From: Martelella radicis
GTDB lineage: Bacteria; Pseudomonadota; Alphaproteobacteria; Rhizobiales; Rhizobiaceae
Assembly (NCBI RefSeq): GCF_014196625.1
Contig: NZ_JACIDZ010000010.1
Location: 62,001-126,000 of the forward strand
DNA length: 64,000 nucleotides
Direction of reading: 5' to 3'
Shown here: positions 1-7,901 of the stretch, one piece after another
Layout of the letters: every line of letters begins with the position of its first letter
Position numbering within the stretch: position 1 is the first letter of the stretch
Translations under genes and position numbers: made by a program
Notes under the pieces: generated by a model
What the model saw: only the letters and a program-made list of their open reading frames with translations
Database searches by the model: none
Told to the model about the DNA's origin: nothing

Positions 1-1
1 C

Positions 2-97
2 GTCCATGGCGACGCGCCCGAGGCGCTCGCGATCGCCCAGGCCGTGCGCAGCGGGCTGGAAAAGCAGGGCTTCGCCATTGCCAACTTCATCCACTAG
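2..97 (+). CDS. pxpA: 5-oxoprolinase subunit A (LamB/YcsF family), C-terminal end only
   Basis: Only the last 31 codons are inside the window; the gene begins before base 1. The readable tail, VHGDAPEAL followed by an amphipathic stretch rich in Ala, Val and Arg, resembles the C-terminus of LamB/YcsF proteins, where a Val-His-Gly-Asp motif precedes the last helix. The family is subunit A of the PxpABC 5-oxoprolinase, which opens 5-oxoproline to glutamate with ATP. The call rests on this short tail alone. PxpB and PxpC are not visible here and would lie to the left, if present. Confidence 0.6.
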   Translation, partial: VHGDAPEALAIAQAVRSGLEKQGFAIANFIH

Positions 98-156
98 GCT
101 GTAACAGGATCAGATTGTCCTTTTTTGGCCGCCGCGGGACCGCACGGGTTTCGATC

Positions 157-190
157 TTGACTTCTCTAGAAAAAATCGTATATACGAAAT
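157..190 (+). promoter_or_regulatory. Promoter with palindromic operator for the ArsR-type regulator
   Basis: TTGACT at 157-162 and TATATA at 179-184, 16 bp apart, form a plausible -35/-10 pair. The perfect 12-bp palindrome TCGTATATACGA (176-187) covers the -10 box, as expected of an autorepressor site. The predicted transcript start (about 191) falls almost on the ATG at 192, so the mRNA may be leaderless. A near copy of the core lies at 61262-61271. Confidence 0.6.
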
Positions 191-191
191 T

Positions 192-512
192 ATGAAGATT
201 GAATCCGAAAACATGGTCGAATCCGCGGATGAAGCCTGCGAGCTGTTGAAGGCGCTAGGCAATCGTCACCGGCTTCTCATTCTCTGCCAGCTCATCGATG
301 GCGAAAGGTCCGTCGGCGAGCTTGCGGATTTTCTCGGCATCCGGGATTCCACCGTTTCCCAGCATCTGGCGCTGTTGCGGCGCGAGAAGCTGATCGCCGG
401 CCGGCGCGAGGGACAGACGATCTGGTACCGGATCGAGAGCGAACCCGCGCGTCAGATCCTGACGACGCTTTATGACGCCTATTGCGTGAAAGACCGCAAC
501 CGGGCTAGCTAG
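192..512 (+). CDS. ArsR-family regulator, BigR/SqrR-like dithiol persulfide sensor
   Basis: A 106-residue winged-helix regulator. The recognition helix is around residues 50-63 (IRDSTVSQHLALLR) and the wing around 67-81. There is no ELCVCDL-type arsenic site. Instead Cys32 (LLILCQL) and Cys98 (YDAYCV) are 66 residues apart, the spacing of the cysteines that BigR and SqrR join through sulfur when persulfide rises. Cys16 is an extra cysteine. I infer a repressor released by reactive sulfur species. No Shine-Dalgarno sequence precedes the ATG, which lies beside the predicted transcript start; an internal ATG at 213 is an alternative with no better site. The next gene on the strand is an MFS transporter beyond a repeat element. 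Confidence 0.75.
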   Translation: MKIESENMVESADEACELLKALGNRHRLLILCQLIDGERSVGELADFLGIRDSTVSQHLALLRREKLIAGRREGQTIWYRIESEPARQILTTLYDAYCVKDRNRAS

Positions 513-620
513 AGCGCCGTGCGTCCATTCGGACGCACAAAGGACGCTCTAACCTATTGAATCTGCGCATCGTGCTTTCCGAAAATCGGAATCGATTTTC
601 GGAAAGCACGATGCGCTAGC
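507..620. repeat. Rhizobial-type palindromic intergenic repeat (two nested hairpins)
   Basis: Two inverted repeats stand side by side. The first has 8-bp arms (519-526 and 531-538) nested within AGAGCG/CGCTCT (511-516 and 545-550). The second has perfect 24-bp arms (565-588 and 593-616) around a 4-base loop. CTAGC occurs at both ends. Elements of this architecture are common between genes in Rhizobiaceae genomes. The long hairpin could end transcription of the regulator, though no U tract follows. Confidence 0.75.
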
Positions 621-666
621 CTGCCACACAACATATGGGCATGAGCCCGGAGCCCCTTACCTGCCG

Positions 667-1869
667 ATGACCACCGCCGACAGCCCGGACACCGCACGCC
701 GCAATATTCGTATTCTCACCCTGTCGCAGGCCGTCGGCGGGGCCGCGCCGCCCATCGTGATCTCGCTTGGCGGCATTGTCGGCCAGCTCCTGTCGCCCGA
801 TCCGGCCTTCGCCACGGTTCCCGTCAGCCTCTATAATCTCGGCGTTGCCGCCGGCACGCTTCCGGCCGCCTTCATCATGCGCCGGGTCGGCCGCCGGCTC
901 GGCTATATCTTCGGCGCGCTGATCGGCATCTGCGGCGGACTTGTGGCCGCCACGGGCGTTGCCGCCTCCACCTTCCTCATCTTCTGCATCGGCACCATCC
1001 TGATCGGGCTTTACGGCGCCTATCTGCAGAGCTTCCGCTTTGCCGCCGCCGATTCGGTCTCCGGCGACATGAAGGCGGTGGCGATCTCGCGGGTGATGAT
1101 CGGCGGACTGGCTGCGGCGATCATCGGACCGCAGGTGGTATTCTGGACGAGCGACGCCATACTGGGGCAGCCCTATGTGGTAAGCTTCGTCAGTCTCTCG
1201 GTCCTTGCCCTTCTCACTTTGCTTCTGGTTTCGCAGCTGAAGGTGCCGCGCGCCGACAAGGCAGCCGCCGTCGATCTGTCCGGCGGGCGGCGGCTGTCGG
1301 AAATCGCGCGCTCGCCGCGCTTTATCCTGGCGGCGGGCACCGGCGTTGTATCCTACGCGCTGATGGCCTTCATCATGACGGCGACGCCGCTGGCCATGGT
1401 CGCCTGCGGACATACGGTCGGCGAAGCGACGCTCGGCATTCAGTGGCATGTGCTCGCCATGTTTGGCCCCAGTTTCTTCACCGGCCGGCTGATTGCCCGT
1501 TTCGGCAAGGAGACGATCGCCGCCACGGGCCTTGTCCTGATCGCGGCCTGCGCGGCGATCGCGCTTTCCGGTCTCGGCCTCACCCATTTCTGGGTCGCCC
1601 TCATCCTGCTCGGCGTCGGCTGGAATTTCGGCTTCATTGGCGCCACCGCGATGATCACCGACTGCCATACGGCGGAAGAACGCGGCAAGGTGCAGGGGCT
1701 GAACGATTTCCTGGTGTTTGGCTCGGTGGCCTCTGCCTCCTTCCTCGCCGGCGCCCTCGTCAACACCGATAACGGCTGGAGCCTGATGAACTGGCTGGTC
1801 TTTCCTGCCGTTCTGGTTGTCCTCGTGCCGCTTATCTTCGGCCGTTTCTTCAGCGCCTCGCGCACCTGA
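667..1869 (+). CDS. MFS transporter
   Basis: A 400-residue hydrophobic protein with about twelve membrane segments in two halves and a polar central loop near residues 195-215. A basic motif at 71-80 (MRRVGRRLGY) sits between segments 2 and 3, matching the conserved cytoplasmic loop of major facilitator proteins. The sequence does not identify the substrate. It follows the persulfide-sensor-like regulator on the same strand, so an export role in sulfur or redox stress is possible, but the repeat element between them may separate transcription. A GGAG lies about 15 bases before the ATG, which is farther than usual, so the start is moderately sure. Confidence 0.75.
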   Translation: MTTADSPDTARRNIRILTLSQAVGGAAPPIVISLGGIVGQLLSPDPAFATVPVSLYNLGVAAGTLPAAFIMRRVGRRLGYIFGALIGICGGLVAATGVAASTFLIFCIGTILIGLYGAYLQSFRFAAADSVSGDMKAVAISRVMIGGLAAAIIGPQVVFWTSDAILGQPYVVSFVSLSVLALLTLLLVSQLKVPRADKAAAVDLSGGRRLSEIARSPRFILAAGTGVVSYALMAFIMTATPLAMVACGHTVGEATLGIQWHVLAMFGPSFFTGRLIARFGKETIAATGLVLIAACAAIALSGLGLTHFWVALILLGVGWNFGFIGATAMITDCHTAEERGKVQGLNDFLVFGSVASASFLAGALVNTDNGWSLMNWLVFPAVLVVLVPLIFGRFFSASRT

Positions 1870-2072
1870 CCGGCGCACGCACATCCTCCCCCGCTTCGAC
1901 CCAATTCCGGTTAATTCGGTAACACCTGAATTTTCGGGATACAACCGGAGGGCGCATTCTGCTTTTTTCGTTCTGCATGACATAAATCAAATTGCCCGCG
2001 GGCCCTCTCGGCTAAACCCGTTGAAATAGAAGGGGGTTCGGTTGCGCAATTTGATGTCGGGCGGGGATGGCC

Positions 2073-2122
2073 TTGCACGATATCAGATATCGCGGTACAG
2101 AGTTTTCAGAAAAAACTGAAAA
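2073..2122 (+). promoter_or_regulatory. Promoter and two palindromes ahead of the GbsR-cyd cluster
   Basis: TTGCAC (2073-2078) and TACAGA (2096-2101) are 17 bp apart. The spacer holds CGATATC-A-GATATCG (2078-2092), a perfect inverted repeat with a one-base centre. A second inverted repeat, TTTTCAG-N6-CTGAAAA (2103-2122), spans the predicted start of transcription. Both are good operator candidates for the regulator encoded 23 bp downstream. Confidence 0.5.
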
Positions 2123-2144
2123 TACAGCCCGATCAGGATAGCCG

Positions 2145-2723
2145 ATGACAATGTCGCCCATCGTACAGGATTTCGTTCTCCATTTCGGCGAGATGGGCAG
2201 CCGTTGGGGTATCAACCGATCGGTGGGACAGATTTACGCTCTTCTCTATGCCTCGCGCGAGCCGCTTTGCGCCGACGACATGGTGAACGAATTGAAGATT
2301 TCGCGGTCCAACGTGGCCGCCGGACTGAAGGAGCTACAGTCGTGGGGGCTGGTTCTCCTGAGGCACAGGCCGGGTGACCGGCGCGACTATTACACGACGC
2401 CGGAGGACGTCTGGTCCATCCTGCGGACATTGGCGGAGGAGCGGAAAAAACGGGAAGTCGACCCGACGCTCGCCCTTCTTGCCGAAGTGACCACGCGCAC
2501 GCCGCGCGACGAGGATGAGGAATACGCCCAGAAACGCATGGGCGAAATGCATGACCTGATCGCAAGGCTCTCGTCCTGGTACGACGATGTGAAGGGCCTG
2601 GAGACGGAAAGGCTGCTGATGCTGCTCGGCATGGGGGCGCGGGTAACGCGGCTGCTCGAGACTGCAGACAAGATGACATCGTTCGGCCGCAAGGCCGGGC
2701 GCGATCAGAATGAGAAGGTTTGA
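2145..2723 (+). CDS. GbsR/MarR-type transcriptional regulator of the cyd cluster
   Basis: A 192-residue regulator with a MarR/GbsR winged helix in roughly residues 20-95. It includes INRSVGQIYALLY, typical of the GbsR group, and a recognition helix near ISRSNVAAGLKEL. The C-terminal part is helical and probably dimerises. The stop codon is three bases before the cydD start, so the regulator is the first gene of the cytochrome bd operon and probably controls it and itself through the palindromes at 2078-2122. No metal or thiol ligand set is obvious, so the signal is unknown. An AGGA lies about eight bases before the ATG. Confidence 0.75.
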   Translation: MTMSPIVQDFVLHFGEMGSRWGINRSVGQIYALLYASREPLCADDMVNELKISRSNVAAGLKELQSWGLVLLRHRPGDRRDYYTTPEDVWSILRTLAEERKKREVDPTLALLAEVTTRTPRDEDEEYAQKRMGEMHDLIARLSSWYDDVKGLETERLLMLLGMGARVTRLLETADKMTSFGRKAGRDQNEKV

Positions 2724-2726
2724 GGC

Positions 2727-4514
2727 ATGAGCGAGCTTGTCTTTGAAAAAGCCGCCGACGAACGGAAGGACGCGTCGCACGGGCAAACCCGCGCGGAACG
2801 CGCTGCCGTGCGCCCTGCCTCCGCCGCGCAGAAGAGCCAGCGGCGCGCCCGTGCGCCCAAGCCGCGCGGGCTGAAGATTGCCGCCTGGCTGCAGACCTTC
2901 GCCGAACTGATGTGGCTGCCGCAGGCGGCCTGTCTGGCCCATGGCATCGGCCTGATCGCACGCGGCGAGGGCGTTTCGGCCGTGCTGCCGCTTGCAGCCG
3001 CCGTTCTTGCCCTCGGTTTTCTGAAGGCGATCGCCGAACGTGCGGGCAGCCGGCTTGCCTACAGGACCGCCCGTGCGATCCTCAGCGAAAAGCGCGAGGC
3101 CGCCCTTGCGGCCCTCAGCCGCCGTTCGCCGCTCGATACCAGCCGCGTGGCCTCCGGTGAGGCGGCAAGCGTGATCGCCGAACAGGCCGAGCATATCGTG
3201 CCTTATCTGGCGCGGTTCCAGACGGCCCGGTTCAAGGCCACGGTCGTGCCGCTTGCCATTCTCGCCGTCATCTTTCCGTTCTCGTGGATCGCCGGCCTCG
3301 TTCTCCTGATCGCCGCCCCGCTGATCCCCGTCTTCATGGCGCTGATCGGCTGGAGCGCGCAGTCGGCGAGCGAAAAGCACCTCGCCGACATGGGCACGCT
3401 CAATGCCTTTCTCCTCGACCGGCTGCGCGGCCTTTCAACGATCCGCGCCTTTGATGCCGTCGATCTCGTCTCCCGCCGCCTGACGCTCCGCGCGGAAAAC
3501 CTTCGCCGTCGCACCATGTCGGTGCTGCGCATCGCCTTCATGACCTCTGCCGTGCTCGAGCTCTTCTCCGCGCTCGGCGTCGCCATGGCGGCGGCCTATA
3601 TCGGCTTTCACCTGCTTGGCCAGATCGGCTTCGGCGCCTGGGGCGGCACGCTGACGCTGTCGGAAGGCCTGTTCATCCTGCTTCTGGCCCCCGCCTTCTT
3701 CGATCCGCTGCGCATGCTCTCTTCCGTCTGGCACGACCGCGCGGCGGGTGAGGCCGCCCTTTCCGCCCTCGACAAACTGGCCGAGGACGGCCTGTCAATG
3801 GTCGGCGCCGAGACGGAAGACGTCGCTCCGGCAAGAGCATCGGATCGGGTCCACCCGGTCAGCGTCGAGTTCCGCGATCTCGGCTTTGTCCATCAGGGCT
3901 CGCGCGACCCGGTGTTCGAGGGCTTCAATCTCCATGTTGCTCCCGGCGAACATGTCGCCCTGCTCGGCCCGTCGGGCAGCGGCAAGTCGACGCTTCTGGC
4001 GCTGCTGGCAGGCCTTGCCGAACTTCGCCATGGCCGCATCCTGATTGACGACGTGACGCTGGATGATGCCAATGCCGCGCGGCTTCGCACCCGCATGGCC
4101 TGGATCGGCCAGAACCCGCATCTCTTCGCGGGCTCGATTGCCGGCAATATCCGCCTGCACCGCAACGACATTTCCCGCGAGGCCGTGGCCGATGCGCTGA
4201 AGCTTGCCTCGCTCGATCATGTGGCCGAGGCGCATGGCAACGCCATGGTCGGCGAGAACGGCGCGGGACTTTCCGGCGGCGAGGCCTTGCGGCTGACGCT
4301 GGCGCGCGCTGCCGCCAATCGTGCCGCCGGGCTGATCATCGCCGATGAGCCGACCGCCCATCTCGATCACCGCACGGCAAGCGATATCGCCGAGGCGCTG
4401 CTGACGCTTTCAAGCGGCCGCACGCTGATCGTCGCCACCCATGACCCGCTGCTCGCCGAGCGCATGGACCGCGTCATCCGCCTCAACGAGGATTTCCGGG
4501 AGGTCGCGCGATGA
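2727..4514 (+). CDS. cydD: Thiol reductant ABC exporter, CydD subunit
   Basis: A 595-residue half-transporter: a basic N-terminal stretch, about six membrane helices between residues 50 and 325, then a nucleotide-binding domain. Walker A is GPSGSGKST near residue 414, the signature is LSGGE near 514, and Walker B runs into ADEPT near 538. CydDC exports glutathione and cysteine to the periplasm and is needed to assemble cytochrome bd. The gene overlaps cydC by four bases (ATGA), so the two subunits are coupled. LSGGE instead of LSGGQ is a small departure. The stretch before the first helix (about 45 residues, many Arg, Lys and Ala) is longer than in E. coli. Confidence 0.95.
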   Translation: MSELVFEKAADERKDASHGQTRAERAAVRPASAAQKSQRRARAPKPRGLKIAAWLQTFAELMWLPQAACLAHGIGLIARGEGVSAVLPLAAAVLALGFLKAIAERAGSRLAYRTARAILSEKREAALAALSRRSPLDTSRVASGEAASVIAEQAEHIVPYLARFQTARFKATVVPLAILAVIFPFSWIAGLVLLIAAPLIPVFMALIGWSAQSASEKHLADMGTLNAFLLDRLRGLSTIRAFDAVDLVSRRLTLRAENLRRRTMSVLRIAFMTSAVLELFSALGVAMAAAYIGFHLLGQIGFGAWGGTLTLSEGLFILLLAPAFFDPLRMLSSVWHDRAAGEAALSALDKLAEDGLSMVGAETEDVAPARASDRVHPVSVEFRDLGFVHQGSRDPVFEGFNLHVAPGEHVALLGPSGSGKSTLLALLAGLAELRHGRILIDDVTLDDANAARLRTRMAWIGQNPHLFAGSIAGNIRLHRNDISREAVADALKLASLDHVAEAHGNAMVGENGAGLSGGEALRLTLARAAANRAAGLIIADEPTAHLDHRTASDIAEALLTLSSGRTLIVATHDPLLAERMDRVIRLNEDFREVAR

Positions 4515-6211
4515 GAGCCGGCAAGTTCACAAGCCTCGTTCCGATCATCCGGCTTTTCTGGCGCGAACGGCGCGGCGGGTTGATGGCGGGCGCTGCCCTT
4601 TCGGCTGCCACCGTGCTTGCCGGTATTGCCCTTCTCGGCGTTTCCGGCTGGTTCGTCACCGCCGCGGCCATTGCCGGGCTGACGACCGCCACCGCCCTTG
4701 CCTTCGACGTCTTCGCCCCGTCGGCTGCCATCCGCTTTCTGGCGCTGTCGCGCACGGCGGCACGCTATTTCGAGCGGCTGCAGACCCATGACGCGACGCT
4801 CAGGGTGCTCGCCGGCCTGCGCGTGCGCCTGTTTCAGGGCTTTGCCGCGCCGGGCGCCGCGAAGGCGCTTGCGCTGCGCCCCGCCCGCCTGCTGTTCCGC
4901 CTGACGGCTGACGTGGACGCTCTGGATTCGCTTTATCTCAGGGTTCTGGTGCCGGGTTTCGTCGCCATCATTGCCGGGCTGGTCACCATCGCGGCACTCG
5001 GCGCGCTGTCCTGGCCGCTTGCCTTTGCCGTCGGCGCCGCGATCGTCATTCCGGGCCTCATGATCCCTGCCCTTTCCGCACGCTTTGCCGAAAGACCGGC
5101 GCGTCGCCGCGCCCATGCGCAGGAGGCACTGCGCGCCCGCGCGGTTGATCTGGTTGCCGGCCAGAGCGAGCTTGCCTTTGCCGGCGGTCTTCAGGACCAG
5201 CGCGCCCGCGTTGCGGCGGCCGACGCTCGCGAACATGCCTCGGATCTGGCGCTGAACCGGATCGAGACCAATGCCGGTTTCGGCTTCGACATCGTCACCG
5301 CCTTCATCCTGTCCGGCGTGCTGCTGGCCGGTGCGGCGCTGGCATCCGCCGGTACGGTGACGGCGCCGCTGGCAGCCCTTGCCCTGCTGATCGCCTTTGC
5401 CGCGCTCGAGCCCTTTGCCGGCCTGCGCCGCGGCGCAATGGAGCTCGGCCGCACGCTTCTGGCCGCGCGCCGCCTTTCGCCGCGCCTTGATGCCGAGCCT
5501 GGCAGCCGTTTCCGGCCGGAATCGCCTAAGCCCGGCCATGCGCTCGCGCTCGATAATGTGACGATGCGCTACGAGGGCCGCGCCCGCGCCGCCGTCTCGA
5601 ACCTCTCGCTTTCCGTGAAGACCGGTGAGAAGGTCGCGCTGATCGGCGCCAGCGGTGCGGGAAAATCCTCGATCATGGCGCTTTTTGCCGGCGAGGCCGC
5701 ACCTCAGGCCGGAACCGTCGCTGCCCTTGACGCGACGATCCTCAGCCAGCGCACGGAGCTCTTCCAGGATTCGCTGCGCGCCAACCTGAAGATCGCGGCC
5801 CCTGCCGCCGATGACGACGCCATGATGGCGGCACTCGATGCGGCCGGACTCGGTGAAACCGTTCGCGCCCTGCCACAAGGCCTTGATACCGATCTCGGCG
5901 AACAGGGCATCGGCCTTTCCGGCGGCCAGTCGCGCCGTCTGGCGCTTGCCCGCCTGCTTCTGCGCGACACGCCGGTGTTCCTGCTCGACGAGCCGACCGA
6001 AGGCCTCGACGGCAAAACGGCGCGCGATGTCATGTCACGGATCAATGCGCGTGCCAGCGAGGGCCGTACGCTTCTCGTCGCGACGCATATCCGCAGGGAG
6101 GCGGAAATCGCCGACCGGCTGCTTGTAATCGATTCGGGACGGATCATTTCCGCCCCCAAACGAGGCGAACACGGCTTTGACGCCGCGCTCGCCGCCTTGA
6201 GGCCGGACTAG
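4511..6211 (+). CDS. cydC: Thiol reductant ABC exporter, CydC subunit
   Basis: A 566-residue partner of CydD, with membrane helices in residues 15-310 and a nucleotide-binding domain after about 345. Walker A is GASGAGKSS near residue 378, the signature LSGGQ near 468, and Walker B with DEPTEGLD near 490. The ATG overlaps the cydD stop (ATGA), as usual for heterodimeric half-transporters. With CydD it maintains periplasmic thiols and the haem supply needed for bd oxidase assembly. cydA follows after about 90 bp, so all are probably one transcript. Confidence 0.95.
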   Translation: MRAGKFTSLVPIIRLFWRERRGGLMAGAALSAATVLAGIALLGVSGWFVTAAAIAGLTTATALAFDVFAPSAAIRFLALSRTAARYFERLQTHDATLRVLAGLRVRLFQGFAAPGAAKALALRPARLLFRLTADVDALDSLYLRVLVPGFVAIIAGLVTIAALGALSWPLAFAVGAAIVIPGLMIPALSARFAERPARRRAHAQEALRARAVDLVAGQSELAFAGGLQDQRARVAAADAREHASDLALNRIETNAGFGFDIVTAFILSGVLLAGAALASAGTVTAPLAALALLIAFAALEPFAGLRRGAMELGRTLLAARRLSPRLDAEPGSRFRPESPKPGHALALDNVTMRYEGRARAAVSNLSLSVKTGEKVALIGASGAGKSSIMALFAGEAAPQAGTVAALDATILSQRTELFQDSLRANLKIAAPAADDDAMMAALDAAGLGETVRALPQGLDTDLGEQGIGLSGGQSRRLALARLLLRDTPVFLLDEPTEGLDGKTARDVMSRINARASEGRTLLVATHIRREAEIADRLLVIDSGRIISAPKRGEHGFDAALAALRPD

Positions 6212-6302
6212 ACCCCGGCCTCCAATAACGAAATGCGGTCTTGCCGTTGGTCCGGCAAAACCGATGAAACTTGAGACCCGGTTTGAACGCGGGAGAGACG
6301 CA

Positions 6303-7895
6303 ATGGAACTGGACATCGTGGCGCTATCGCGCCTTCAATTTGCTATGACGGCGCTATACCACTTTTTGTTTGTGCCGTTGACGCTGGGCCTTTCCATGAT
6401 CGTTGCGATCATGGAAACGACCTACGTCATGACAGGCCGCAAGATCTGGCGGCAAATGACTAAATTCTGGGGGACGCTGTTCGGCATCAATTTCGTGCTC
6501 GGCGTATCGACCGGCATCGTGATGGAATTCCAGTTCGGCATGAACTGGAGCTATTACAGCCACTATGTCGGCGACATCTTCGGCGCGCCTCTCGCGATTG
6601 AAGGACTGATGGCCTTCTTCCTCGAAGCAACCTTCGTGGGCCTGTTCTTCTTCGGCTGGGACCGCATGTCGCGGGTCGCCCACCTGATCACCACCTGGTG
6701 CGTGGCCATCGGCTCGAACCTCTCGGCTCTGTGGATCCTGATCGCCAATGGCTGGATGCAGAACCCGGTCGGCTCGACCTTCAACCCGGTCACCATGCGT
6801 ATGGAGGTCTCGAACTTCTTCGCCGTTCTGACCAATCCGGTCGCCCAGGCCAAGTTCGTCCACACCGTTTCGGCCGGTTATGTCACCGCTTCGGTCTTCG
6901 TGCTCGGCGTTTCCGCCTGGTACGTGCTGAAGGGCCGGCACTCCGAGCTTGCCAAGCGGTCGATGACGGTAGCCTGTTCCTTCGGCCTGGCCGCTGCCCT
7001 TTCGGTGGTCGTGCTGGGTGACGAAAGCGGGTATCTGACAACCGAACACCAGAAGATGAAGCTGGCGGCAATCGAATCCATGTGGGATACCGAACCGGCG
7101 CCAGCCTCCTTCACCCTGTTCGGCATTCCCGACACGCAGGATCGCGAGACGCATTACGCCGTCAAGATCCCGTGGGTTATGGGTCTGATCGGAACGCGTT
7201 CGCTTGATACGCCCATCCAGGGCATCAACGAGCTGGTGGAAAGCGGCAAGACCCGGATCGAAAACGGCATCCAGGCCTATACCGCGCTCACCAATATGCG
7301 CGCCAACATGGGCACCGGTACGCCGGATACGGCCGACCAGGCCGCCTTCGAACAATATGGCAACGACCTCGGCTACGCCTATCTTCTGAAGCGTTTCGTC
7401 GACGATCCGAGCCAGGCAACGCCCGCCCAGATCGAACAGGCCGCAAACAGCCTCGTTCCGCCGGTCGGCACGCTGTTCTGGTCGTTCCGCATCATGGTCG
7501 GCTGCGGTTTCCTGTTCATCGCGGTCATGGCGACCTTCTTCTACCTGTCGGCCCGCCGCCGCCTCGATGCACATCGCTGGCTGCTGCATGTCGCGGTCTG
7601 GATCATTCCGCTGCCGTGGATTGCCGCAGAAGCGGGCTGGATCGTCGCCGAGCTCGGCCGTCAGCCGTGGATCATCGAGGGCATCCTGCCGACGGCACTT
7701 GCCGTCTCCAGCCTCGGTGCAGGCACGCTGCTTCTGACGCTCGCCGGCTTTGTCGCCATCTACACGGTGCTGTTCATCATCGAAATGGGCCTGATGCTCG
7801 CCGCGATCCGCAAGGGACCGCAGCCGGACAACGGACCCGAGATGCCTGTGCTCGGCTTCCGCCGCGTTCAGGGCACCATGACACCCGCGGAGTAA
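6303..7895 (+). CDS. cydA: Cytochrome bd ubiquinol oxidase subunit I
   Basis: A 530-residue multi-spanning haem protein of the inner membrane, which oxidises ubiquinol and reduces oxygen without pumping protons. The haem ligands are visible: His20 (haem b595), His187 and Met398 (haem b558), each shifted slightly from E. coli His19, His186 and Met393. The GRQPW motif is near residue 451. An upstream in-frame ATG at 6264 would add 13 residues. I prefer the ATG at 6303 because it gives the standard N-terminus (MELDIVALSR) and follows a GGGAGAG ribosome site. It is preceded by cydDC and followed by cydB. Confidence 0.96.
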   Translation: MELDIVALSRLQFAMTALYHFLFVPLTLGLSMIVAIMETTYVMTGRKIWRQMTKFWGTLFGINFVLGVSTGIVMEFQFGMNWSYYSHYVGDIFGAPLAIEGLMAFFLEATFVGLFFFGWDRMSRVAHLITTWCVAIGSNLSALWILIANGWMQNPVGSTFNPVTMRMEVSNFFAVLTNPVAQAKFVHTVSAGYVTASVFVLGVSAWYVLKGRHSELAKRSMTVACSFGLAAALSVVVLGDESGYLTTEHQKMKLAAIESMWDTEPAPASFTLFGIPDTQDRETHYAVKIPWVMGLIGTRSLDTPIQGINELVESGKTRIENGIQAYTALTNMRANMGTGTPDTADQAAFEQYGNDLGYAYLLKRFVDDPSQATPAQIEQAANSLVPPVGTLFWSFRIMVGCGFLFIAVMATFFYLSARRRLDAHRWLLHVAVWIIPLPWIAAEAGWIVAELGRQPWIIEGILPTALAVSSLGAGTLLLTLAGFVAIYTVLFIIEMGLMLAAIRKGPQPDNGPEMPVLGFRRVQGTMTPAE

Positions 7896-7901
7896 ATCAT
7901 C

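Noticed and set aside
616-1983. A 455-codon minus-strand frame
   Set aside because: It is antisense to the MFS transporter and has the Arg/Glu/Asp/Gly-rich look of a shadow frame.
1870-2144. A possible FNR/ANR box controlling the cyd cluster
   Set aside because: TTGAT and ATCAA half-like words occur but never as TTGAT-N4-ATCAA.
4367-5878. A 503-codon minus-strand frame
   Set aside because: It is the shadow of cydC and the end of cydD, with Arg/Gly-rich composition and no family pattern.
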